NCBI GenBank assembly: GCA_031425695.1
Contig: JANPJV010000102.1
Coordinates: 1-39,479 of the forward strand
Direction: 5' to 3'
Length of the DNA: 39,479 nucleotides
Origin: JANPJV01 sp031425695
GTDB taxonomy: Bacteria; Pseudomonadota; Gammaproteobacteria; Xanthomonadales; SZUA-5
The notes below the pieces were generated by a model. That model did not search any database, was not told the DNA's origin, and saw nothing but the letters and a program-made list of their open reading frames with translations. The position numbers and the translations under genes were made by a program. Of the stretch, positions 34,329 to 39,479 are shown one piece after another (position 1 is the stretch's first letter; every line of letters begins with the position of its first letter).

Positions 34329-35302
34329 TGGCTAAAGTTTTCATCCTCGTGGGCTTGCTCTGCGCCATGAGCGCGCAGGGCGCCCCGCTGCGCCCGGTCG
34401 CACGACCAGCGATCGCCGGCATCGTCACCGATCCAGCGCTCGGCGAGTTGTCAGGGCTGGCCGCTTCCAGGCAGGCGCGCGACCGTTACTGGGCCATCAA
34501 CGACGGCGGCAACGGCAACCGGCTGGTACTCATCGATGGGCGCGGGCATGTGCTGCGCCAGTACACGCTCGCCGGCACAACGAACGTTGACTGGGAGGAT
34601 CTCGCCAGTTTCCGCTGGCGCGAGCGCAACTGGCTGCTGATCGCCGACACCGGCGACAACAGTGGTGTACGCGAGCATGCGAGCCTGTGGTTGCTGCCGG
34701 AACCCGCGCTCAGCGAGCGTCGTGGCGAGATCACCGGCGCACGCGAGATTCGCTTCCGTTACGCCGACGCGCCACACGATGTCGAGGCGATGACCGTTGA
34801 CATGGCGACCGAGGAAATCTTGCTGCTGACCAAGCGCATGGTGCCACCGGCGCTGTTCAGCCTGTCGCTTGCGAGCATCGATTCTCGAGAGATCGCGGTT
34901 GCCCGCCGGGTGGTGGGCCTGGAGTCGATTCCGCAGCCGACCGAAGCGGAGATCCTGCGCGACGGCAAGCTCAGCCGTTTCCGTTCGCAGATCACCGCGG
35001 TGGCCCTCGATTGCCCCGGCCGCAGCCTGCTGGTGCTCACGTACGACGCGCTTTATCGTTATGCGCGCGAGCCGGGGCAAAGCTGGGAAAAGGCGCTGGC
35101 AGGACAACGGCCAGGCCGGTCGCAGATCCTGTTCCTGCCCCAGGCCGAAGCCATGGCCTTCGATTCGGAGTGTCGCAACCTGCTGGTCGGCAGTGAAAAG
35201 GCGCCGGTCCCGCTGCTGCGCTTTCGCTACCGGGCGCTGCCAGCAGGAAAAGCGTCCAGACAAAATCCGGACCCACGCAAAGTACCGCAGACTCCGAAAT
35301 GA
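34328..35302 (+). CDS. Exported propeller-like protein of unknown function
   Basis: 324 residues with a Sec signal (KVFILVGLLCAMSAQGAP). The sequence has repeated beta-rich segments typical of secreted propellers: ELSGLAASRQARDRYWAIND, TNVDWEDLASFRW, LLIADTGDNSGVREHASLW, DVEAMTVDMATEEILLLTK, and a final AEAMAFDSECRNLLVGSEK. This resembles a widespread uncharacterised family with an NDGGN...DWEDLA pattern; no catalytic residue can be named. The last 19 residues (AGKASRQNPDPRK...) are encoded by a REP-like repeat and are probably not part of the ancestral fold. The gene overlaps the transglutaminase-like gene at its 5' end and the VanY-like gene at its 3' end. Confidence 0.75.
   Translation: MAKVFILVGLLCAMSAQGAPLRPVARPAIAGIVTDPALGELSGLAASRQARDRYWAINDGGNGNRLVLIDGRGHVLRQYTLAGTTNVDWEDLASFRWRERNWLLIADTGDNSGVREHASLWLLPEPALSERRGEITGAREIRFRYADAPHDVEAMTVDMATEEILLLTKRMVPPALFSLSLASIDSREIAVARRVVGLESIPQPTEAEILRDGKLSRFRSQITAVALDCPGRSLLVLTYDALYRYAREPGQSWEKALAGQRPGRSQILFLPQAEAMAFDSECRNLLVGSEKAPVPLLRFRYRALPAGKASRQNPDPRKVPQTPK
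35246..35275. repeat. Single REP-like unit at the 3' end of the propeller-like gene
   Basis: GGAAAAGCGTCCAGAC, then AAAATCCGGACCCAC, is one unit in the reverse orientation of the family. It is partly degraded, since the internal palindrome carries mismatches. It is translated as the extreme C-terminus of the upstream gene and ends 23 bases before the next start codon. Confidence 0.75.
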
Positions 35303-36027
35303 GGCGGCTGGGCGCAGGTCCGTCGCGCACATCGCATCTGCCGGTCGCACTTCTGCGTGCGCTGCGCGCCGGCCGACTACGCATCCCAGCGGCTCGCGGG
35401 GCCTTGCGTGGACGTTCCTTGATCGAGGTTGAAGACGAGCTGAGGCTGCTACCGGTTCCTTTGCAGCGACGGTTGCCACGCCTGGCGCGTGGCGAGGACG
35501 AACCCGTCGACACCGTGACAAAGCTCGCGACGGATGCTCCGTGGGGCGAATGCGTACGTGCGCGTACGCTGCCTGCACATCCGCAGGCCTTGCTGTTGGC
35601 GGCACTGGGTCGAGACCGCTTTGGCCGCCGCCATTGGCTGCTGCCTTGCGCGGCCCGGGCAGTCGCGCGCCTGTGCGCCGCCGCCGTCGATGACGGCATC
35701 GAGCTCGAGGTGATTTCCAGCTTTCGCAGCATCGCTGATCAGCAACGCATCCTCGAACGCAAGCTGGCACGAGGGCAGACGTGGGAGGAGATCCTGGTCG
35801 TCAACGCCCCGCCGGGATACAGCGAACATCACAGCGGCCGCGCAGTGGATTTCGCGGTGCCCGGTGCGCCGCCATTGACAGAGGAGTTCGAGCGGACCGC
35901 GGCATTCGCGTGGTTGCGCGAGCATGCAGGGCGGTTTGGGTTTCGGCTCAGTTACCCGCGCGACAATCCGTGGGGGTTCATTTATGAGCCGTGGCATTGG
36001 TATTGGGTTGGTGATCGAGGCGGTTGA
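35299..36027 (+). CDS. VanY-like M15B D-alanyl-D-alanine carboxypeptidase
   Basis: 242 residues. The C-terminal 120 residues carry the M15B zinc peptidase signature: SFRSIADQQRIL, SEHHSGRAVDF (H177, D184 as metal ligands) and YEPWHW (E220 catalytic, H223 ligand). Such enzymes trim the terminal D-alanine of peptidoglycan stem peptides. The N-terminal part (LIEVEDELRLLPVPLQRRL, then a long basic stretch) is not recognised, and there is no obvious signal peptide. Export may therefore need a different route, or the enzyme acts on precursors in the cytoplasm. The ATG at 35299 overlaps the preceding stop (ATGA). It is the last of three overlapping genes. Confidence 0.88.
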   Translation: MRRLGAGPSRTSHLPVALLRALRAGRLRIPAARGALRGRSLIEVEDELRLLPVPLQRRLPRLARGEDEPVDTVTKLATDAPWGECVRARTLPAHPQALLLAALGRDRFGRRHWLLPCAARAVARLCAAAVDDGIELEVISSFRSIADQQRILERKLARGQTWEEILVVNAPPGYSEHHSGRAVDFAVPGAPPLTEEFERTAAFAWLREHAGRFGFRLSYPRDNPWGFIYEPWHWYWVGDRGG

Positions 36028-36223
36028 TCCGACGCCTGAGGTAGCGCGGTTCCGTGCGCGCATCGTGCTTCGGGGTCGCGCGCAAATCAGACGCGCCGGC
36101 GGCCGCGTCCTGCTACGTAGCGAGTGCCGGGCGCCTTGCGCTCGAAACGCCGAGGCAAACGCCTAACCGACGGGCGCATAGGACCCGGCCTACTTCCGAG
36201 CACCAAATCGCGCGACGCCGCCC

Positions 36224-36688
36224 CTAGTTCAACACCACTGGTGCCGAGCCCTGGCCGCCGTTGACCTCATGCGGCAGGTCGAGCGGCAGGCGGATGCTGT
36301 GCAGGCCGAGCTGCTCGAGCAGTGCCTGCGCGCGCATGGCGAGCGCCGGGAAGACCTGGCGGGCGAACACTGTGTGGTTCGCACTGAAGTCATTCAATGG
36401 CACCTGATCGGCGGAGGTCTGCCGATAGATTGCCAGCGCCTTGATCTCGAGCTCGAACAGACGCGCCTTGTTGGCGCCGCGCACCGGCGTGCCATTGCAA
36501 CTCAATCGGATCTGCAGCGCGAATTGCGGCGGATTGGCGCCATCGACGGCGCTCGGCGTCAGCTGGAATTCGACATGCGCATTGCACTCCGTGTCGCGCA
36601 CGACACCACCCTGCATCAAGTGCGCCTGGACGCTGGAAATGCTGAGACTGTCGAGCGACAGCATGCGGAACAGCTCATCAGGTGTCAT
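36224..36688 (-). CDS. SecB-like protein
   Basis: 154 residues. The pattern fits the SecB fold rather than the classical SecB sequence: a beta-rich core (AHVEFQLTP, FALQIRLSCNG), then FELEIKALAIYRQ, then VFARQVFPALAMRAQALLEQ followed by LGLHSIRLPLDLP. The last element corresponds to the conserved LFPxxR...LPxxNF helix region of SecB. SecB keeps preproteins unfolded for SecA; SecB-like proteins also act as solitary chaperones in toxin-antitoxin systems, but no toxin gene adjoins. ATG 36688 follows a weak CGGGA. It lies downstream of the rplS operon terminator in the same direction and is probably transcribed separately. Moderate certainty only. Confidence 0.5.
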   Translation of the reverse strand: MTPDELFRMLSLDSLSISSVQAHLMQGGVVRDTECNAHVEFQLTPSAVDGANPPQFALQIRLSCNGTPVRGANKARLFELEIKALAIYRQTSADQVPLNDFSANHTVFARQVFPALAMRAQALLEQLGLHSIRLPLDLPHEVNGGQGSAPVVLN

Positions 36689-36711
36689 GACAATCCCGAG
36701 GTTGCAGAATC

Positions 36712-36739
36712 AAAAAAGGCGCCGAAAAGGCGCCTTTCT
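36712..36739 (-). terminator. Intrinsic terminator of the rpsP-rplS operon
   Basis: On the minus strand AAAGGCGCC, a TTTTC loop and GGCGCCTTT form a nine-base-pair stem followed directly by a T-run. It starts about 20 bases past the rplS stop codon, the expected place for the operon's end. Confidence 0.93.
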
Positions 36740-36760
36740 TGTGACGCTTTAGATCGCAGC

Positions 36761-37123
36761 TCAGCGCTTGGCGCTGGCAGCCAGATCTTCGCGGATACGC
36801 GCAGCCTTGCCCTGCAGACCACGCAGGTAGTAAAGCTTCGCGGCGCGCACCTTGCCACGGCGCTTGACGGTGACCGACTCGATCGCCTGGCTGTAGGTCT
36901 GGAAAACGCGCTCGACGCCTTCGCCATGCGAAATCTTGCGCACGGTGAAAGAGGAGTTCAGGCCACGGCTCTTGATCGCGATGACCACGCCTTCGTAGGC
37001 CTGGACGCGCTCGCGGGTACCTTCCTTGACTTTGACATTGACGATCACCGTGTCACCCGGGGTAAACGGGGCGACTTCGCGGGTCATCTGCTCAGCTTCC
37101 AGCTGCTGAATAATATTGTTCAT
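36761..37123 (-). CDS. rplS: 50S ribosomal protein L19
   Basis: 120 residues, the usual length. It stabilises the 50S-30S interface. Signature sequences: MNNIIQQLEAEQM, FTPGDTVIVNVKVKEGTRER, QAYEGVVIAIKSRGLNSSF, TVRKISHGEGVERVF, KRRGKVRAAKLYYLRGLQGK. ATG 37123 is preceded by GAGGG at seven bases. It is the last gene of the rpsP-rimM-trmD-rplS operon, separated from trmD by a 193-base spacer with three hairpins. Confidence 0.98.
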   Translation of the reverse strand: MNNIIQQLEAEQMTREVAPFTPGDTVIVNVKVKEGTRERVQAYEGVVIAIKSRGLNSSFTVRKISHGEGVERVFQTYSQAIESVTVKRRGKVRAAKLYYLRGLQGKAARIREDLAASAKR

Positions 37124-37316
37124 GGCATTCCCTCGGCAAAAACAAACAAACTTTTTGGGAGCTGCAAAAGTTCTTTCCTGAACTTTTGCAGGTCGCGAGT
37201 CCGGTACATGCCCGGACTCGCTCACGTAAATCAATCACTTACGAGATGTGATTTTCAAGCGCAACATCCATGTCGCGGAAACAGGATCGCTCTCGAACGA
37301 TCCTGTTAGCCCCTCA
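37124..37316 (-). promoter_or_regulatory. Structured rplS leader with three perfect hairpins
   Basis: The trmD-rplS spacer holds three back-to-back inverted repeats. 37280-37289 pairs with 37298-37307 (AACAGGATCG, ten bp, eight-base loop). 37195-37204 pairs with 37212-37221 (GCGAGTCCGG, ten bp, seven-base loop). 37162-37173 pairs with 37180-37191 (CTGCAAAAGTTC, twelve bp, six-base loop). None is followed by a T-run on the minus strand except weakly. They could be processing sites, an attenuator or an L19 autoregulatory leader. A TTGAAA hexamer near 37256 might be a -35 element, without a convincing -10. Confidence 0.65.
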
Positions 37317-38069
37317 TTATACACCGATTCTGGCGTGATGTTCACCCATGAACTCGGCCAGGAGCAGGCGATCCTTCTTGGAGAGTTCGACCTTCGCCAG
37401 CAGGTCGGGACGGTTCAGCCAGCTGCGCCCGAGTGACTGCTTGCGTCGCCAGCGCGCGATCAGCGCGTGGTTTCCCGACAGCAGAACCTCCGGAACCGGG
37501 CCTTCCGGCGACTGCTCCGGACGCGTGTAGTGCGGGCAATCGAGCAATCCGTCCATGAAGCTGTCCTGCTCCGCCGACGCGTCAGTGTGGAGCACGCCGG
37601 GGAGAAGCCGCGTGACCGCATCGATCATGGTCAACGCGGCCAGCTCGCCGCCGGAAATCACGAAATCGCCGAGCGAGACCTCAAGGTCGACATGCTTGTC
37701 GATGAAGCGCTGATCGAGCCCTTCGTAGCGGCCGCAGACAAAAGTCAACCCCGGCAGCTGTGCCCACTCGCGCGCCATTCCCTGGTTGAAACGACGGCCC
37801 TGCGGGCTCATCAGTACGACCGGGGACGGCGTGTTCTGCACAGCCCGGGCGGCCTGCAGCGACCGGCGCAGCGGCTCGATCATGAACACCATGCCGGGAC
37901 CGCCGCCATAAGGGCGGTCATCGACGCTGCGGTAATTGTCCTGGCTGTAATCGCGCGGATTCCAGCACTCGAGCGCGATGCGCTCGCGCTCCAACGCCCG
38001 CCCGACCACGCCGACGGCCATGGCCTGGCGGAGGAAGTCGGGGAAGAGAGTGACGACGTCGAAACGCAT
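37317..38069 (-). CDS. trmD: tRNA (guanine-N1)-methyltransferase
   Basis: A 250-residue SPOUT-class enzyme that methylates G37 of tRNAs reading CNN and CGG-type codons with S-adenosylmethionine, preventing frameshifting. Key motifs: MRFDVVTLFPDF, DDRPYGGGPGMVF, LMSPQGRRFNQGMARE, FVCGRYEGLDQRF (SAM-binding knot), EVSLGDFVISGGELAA, DGLLDCPHYTRP and EVLLSGNHALIARWR. ATG 38069 matches the family N-terminus; no strong ribosome site precedes it. It follows rimM after 127 bases that can form a long hairpin. Confidence 0.98.
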   Translation of the reverse strand: MRFDVVTLFPDFLRQAMAVGVVGRALERERIALECWNPRDYSQDNYRSVDDRPYGGGPGMVFMIEPLRRSLQAARAVQNTPSPVVLMSPQGRRFNQGMAREWAQLPGLTFVCGRYEGLDQRFIDKHVDLEVSLGDFVISGGELAALTMIDAVTRLLPGVLHTDASAEQDSFMDGLLDCPHYTRPEQSPEGPVPEVLLSGNHALIARWRRKQSLGRSWLNRPDLLAKVELSKKDRLLLAEFMGEHHARIGV

Positions 38070-38094
38070 CGGGCGGAGGTTCGTATCAGGGACC

Positions 38095-38190
38095 AGCGTA
38101 GGCCGATGTGCCGCGCAGCGGCTCACCGGCAGATTTCGCGAAAGAGCGCCGGGGAGCGCGCAAAAATCCGCGCGCACCACGGCCTACGCT
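38095..38190. repeat. Inverted repeat in the rimM-trmD spacer
   Basis: AGCGTAGGCCG (38095-38105) and CGGCCTACGCT (38180-38190) are perfect 11-base arms. Pairing continues imperfectly inward through the GC-rich flanks. The hairpin fills most of the spacer just upstream of the trmD start. It may limit trmD translation relative to the ribosomal protein genes or act as an RNA processing site. Confidence 0.7.
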
Positions 38191-38196
38191 TCAACG

Positions 38197-38745
38197 TTAG
38201 AAATCCGGATCCCAATCGACAACGATCTGCTTGCTCTCGAGATCGACCGACTGCACCACGCGTTCCCAGACGAAGGGGATGAGGCGCTGGCGATCGCCAT
38301 CCTGGGTCACCAGGAGCGGGTGGGCACCGCTGTCGAAAAGATGGTCGACGACTCCGAGCGAGCGGCCATCAGCCGTACGCACAAACAAGCCCTCGAGATC
38401 GGTCCAGTAGAAGCGGCCCGCGGGCAGCGCCGGCAGCAGGGACCGGTCGACCGCAATCTCGTGGCCTTTCATCGCAGCCGCGGCGTCGCGATCAGCCAGG
38501 CCAGCGAGCTCGACCAGCAAACCCTTGGTGGAGCTGCTGCCGCGCTCGACCTTTACCGGCCGCGGGGCCGGTGCGTCCGGACGCGTGAGCCACCAGGTGC
38601 GGTAGCGCAGCAGTGCTTCCGGGGGTTCGCAATAAGACTCGACGCGGACCGCGCCGCCCACCCCATGCGCCCCAAGGATCCGTCCCATCACCACCAGCCG
38701 CTCCGGCTTGGGAGCGACAGACGTGGCGGACGCAGCCGTTGGCAT
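38197..38745 (-). CDS. rimM: Ribosome maturation factor RimM
   Basis: 182 residues, normal length. It binds ribosomal protein S19 and assists 30S head assembly. The N-terminal beta-barrel has VVMGRILGAHGVGGAVRVES and RGSSSTKGLLVELAGLADRD. The C-terminal PRC barrel has LPAGRFYWTDLEGLFVRTA, LGVVDHLFDSGAHPLLV and LIPFVWERVVQSVDLESKQI. ATG 38745 lies 24 bases after the rpsP stop. Second gene of the operon. Confidence 0.97.
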   Translation of the reverse strand: MPTAASATSVAPKPERLVVMGRILGAHGVGGAVRVESYCEPPEALLRYRTWWLTRPDAPAPRPVKVERGSSSTKGLLVELAGLADRDAAAAMKGHEIAVDRSLLPALPAGRFYWTDLEGLFVRTADGRSLGVVDHLFDSGAHPLLVTQDGDRQRLIPFVWERVVQSVDLESKQIVVDWDPDF

Positions 38746-38769
38746 CGTTAAAGCTCGCAGCTATACCGC

Positions 38770-39030
38770 TCAGGCAGCGGCGGGCTGCTGCTTCTGCGCG
38801 ATCTTGATCAACTGTGCGACCTTGGCGGTCGGCTGGGCGCCGACGCCCATCCAATGCTGGACGCGATCGAGCTCGACGGACAGCGGGACTTCCTTGCCGG
38901 TCGCGATCGGGTTGTAGAAGCCGACGCGCTCGATGCTGCGGCCATCGCGCGGCGAACGCTCATCGGCGATCACGATGTAATAGAACGGCCGCTTGTTGGC
39001 ACCACCACGAGCAAGGCGAATCTTGACCAT
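38770..39030 (-). CDS. rpsP: 30S ribosomal protein S16
   Basis: 86 residues, standard length. It is an early-assembly 30S protein. Motifs: MVKIRLARGGANKRPFYYIV, VIADERSPRDGRSIERVGFY, NPIATGKEVPLSVELDRVQ, HWMGVGAQPTAKVAQLI. AAGGA nine bases before ATG 39030 is the ribosome site. It is the first gene of rpsP-rimM-trmD-rplS; ffh, often upstream, is not in the window. The promoter should lie in 39031-39156, just before a tandem repeat cluster. Confidence 0.98.
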   Translation of the reverse strand: MVKIRLARGGANKRPFYYIVIADERSPRDGRSIERVGFYNPIATGKEVPLSVELDRVQHWMGVGAQPTAKVAQLIKIAQKQQPAAA

Positions 39031-39156
39031 TACGTTGAATCCTTTCAAAAGTACAGTGTCGAGCGAGCCGGCAATTGTAGGGGATAGGTGCCGCTTCGCC
39101 AAGCCTCGCGTGAACACCCGGCGCAGCCCCGCCGTTCAGCTTCGCGGCTTTGCTCG

Positions 39157-39329
39157 GTGGGTCTGCGCTGCGCGCGGACGCTCTTGACTTTGGTGGGTCC
39201 GCGCTGCGCGCGCACGCTCTTGACTTTGGTGGGTGCGATGCACGCGGACGCTCTTGAGTTTGGTGGGTCTGCGCTGCGCGCGGACGCTCTTGACTTTAGG
39301 TGGGTCTGCGCTGCGCGCGGACGCTTGTC
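39157..39329. repeat. Five tandem copies of a variant REP-like repeat
   Basis: Units start with GTGGG at 39157, 39193, 39229, 39263 and 39300 (spacing 34-37 bases). The consensus is GTGGG, hairpin GTCCGCGC-TGC-GCGCGGAC (the first half often carrying T), then GCTCTTGACTTTG. The 5' GTGGG and 3' GCTCTT are shared with the repeats at 26-35 kb, but the stem differs. The third unit has a changed stem (GTGC-GAT-GCAC). It lies upstream of rpsP and next to the insertion sequence. Confidence 0.85.
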
Positions 39330-39341
39330 ATGCAACACGCT

Positions 39342-39479
39342 AGTGTGGTGTGTCAGAAATAAGTTGAACTAAATCAGCCATCTGCGGTCTATGCTGGATC
39401 ATCCGCATGAGCTTGACCAATGGCCAGGAACGGGCGCCCGCCGAAGGGTTTGGAACTGACTGATGTTGAGCGAGAAGAG
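39342..39479 (+). mobile_element. IS630-family insertion sequence, left end (runs off the window)
   Basis: A TA dinucleotide at about 39341-39342 is followed by GTGTGGTGTGTCAGAAATAA and, further on, a transposase start. IS630/Tc1-type elements insert at TA. The left boundary is a guess, because the right end and its matching inverted repeat are outside the window. Confidence 0.6.
39420..39479 (+). CDS. IS630-family transposase (N-terminus only)
   Basis: Twenty codons are visible and read MARNGRPPKGLELTDVEREE, the typical first residues of IS630-family transposases (GRPxxxLxLTxxER, start of the helix-turn-helix region). An in-frame stop lies just upstream (39414-39416), so ATG 39420 is the first possible ATG. 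The DDE catalytic domain lies beyond the window edge, so activity cannot be judged. Confidence 0.75.
   Translation, partial: MARNGRPPKGLELTDVEREE

Noticed and set aside
37280..37307. Intrinsic terminator after trmD
   Set aside because: The stem is good but no T-run follows on the minus strand, and rplS lies downstream in the same operon.
39157..39329. CRISPR array
   Set aside because: The units are nearly identical along their whole length with no unique spacers between them.
1..39479. tRNA or rRNA genes
   Set aside because: No cloverleaf-like or rRNA-like sequence was recognised in any intergenic gap by eye; a covariance-model scan would be the decisive test.

Overview
The window is high-G+C DNA (by eye roughly two thirds G+C) from a Gram-negative gammaproteobacterium. 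The order rpsP-rimM-trmD-rplS, the adjacent hslR/htpG pair, exported proteins with Sec signals, and many large PAS/GAF/GGDEF signalling proteins fit the Xanthomonadales (Lysobacterales), perhaps Rhodanobacteraceae. The family-level assignment is pattern recognition only. No rRNA, tRNA or CRISPR array was seen.

Layout. 1-3897: the 3' end of a secreted beta-helix protein, then a leftward cell-envelope cluster (M23 metallopeptidase, membrane-anchored HEAT-like protein, unknown secreted protein) interrupted by a large hairpin at 2082-2166. 4478-22523: a signalling island. It holds a membrane PAS/GGDEF diguanylate cyclase, a CadC-like winged-helix/TPR protein, a four-PAS histidine kinase divergent from a TspO-family protein, a MEDS-domain sensor translationally linked to a large GAF/PAS hybrid kinase, and a three-gene phosphorelay operon (HPt-REC-REC-GGDEF, GAF-PAS-PAS hybrid kinase, single-domain receiver). 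The MEDS-linked kinase carries an in-frame TAA near its N-terminus. 22563-26885: a leftward operon with overlapping genes encoding an ECF sigma factor, a membrane anti-sigma-like protein and an exported TPR-CHAT (caspase-fold) protein. It is divergent from a diheme, hydrazine-synthase-alpha-like exported protein (27111-30200). 30299-32622: hslR and htpG. 32883-36027: three overlapping exported or envelope genes (transglutaminase-like, propeller-like, M15B VanY-like). 36224-39030: a SecB-like protein, then the rplS/trmD/rimM/rpsP operon with its terminator and structured spacers. 39157-39479: a tandem repeat cluster and the left end of an IS630-family element that runs off the window.

Two themes stand out. 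First, the sigma/anti-sigma/CHAT operon looks like a proteolysis-linked envelope stress or defence circuit and is the best candidate here for an under-described system. Second, a REP-like short palindromic repeat (GTGGG, a hairpin, then GCTCTT or GCTTTTC) occurs at six places: as head-to-head pairs between genes, inside the coding sequence of the anti-sigma-like protein, at the 3' end of the propeller-like gene, and, as a variant with a different stem, in five tandem copies upstream of rpsP.

Most starts were chosen from Shine-Dalgarno motifs, gene overlaps or family N-termini. Function calls rest on motif recognition without database searches.
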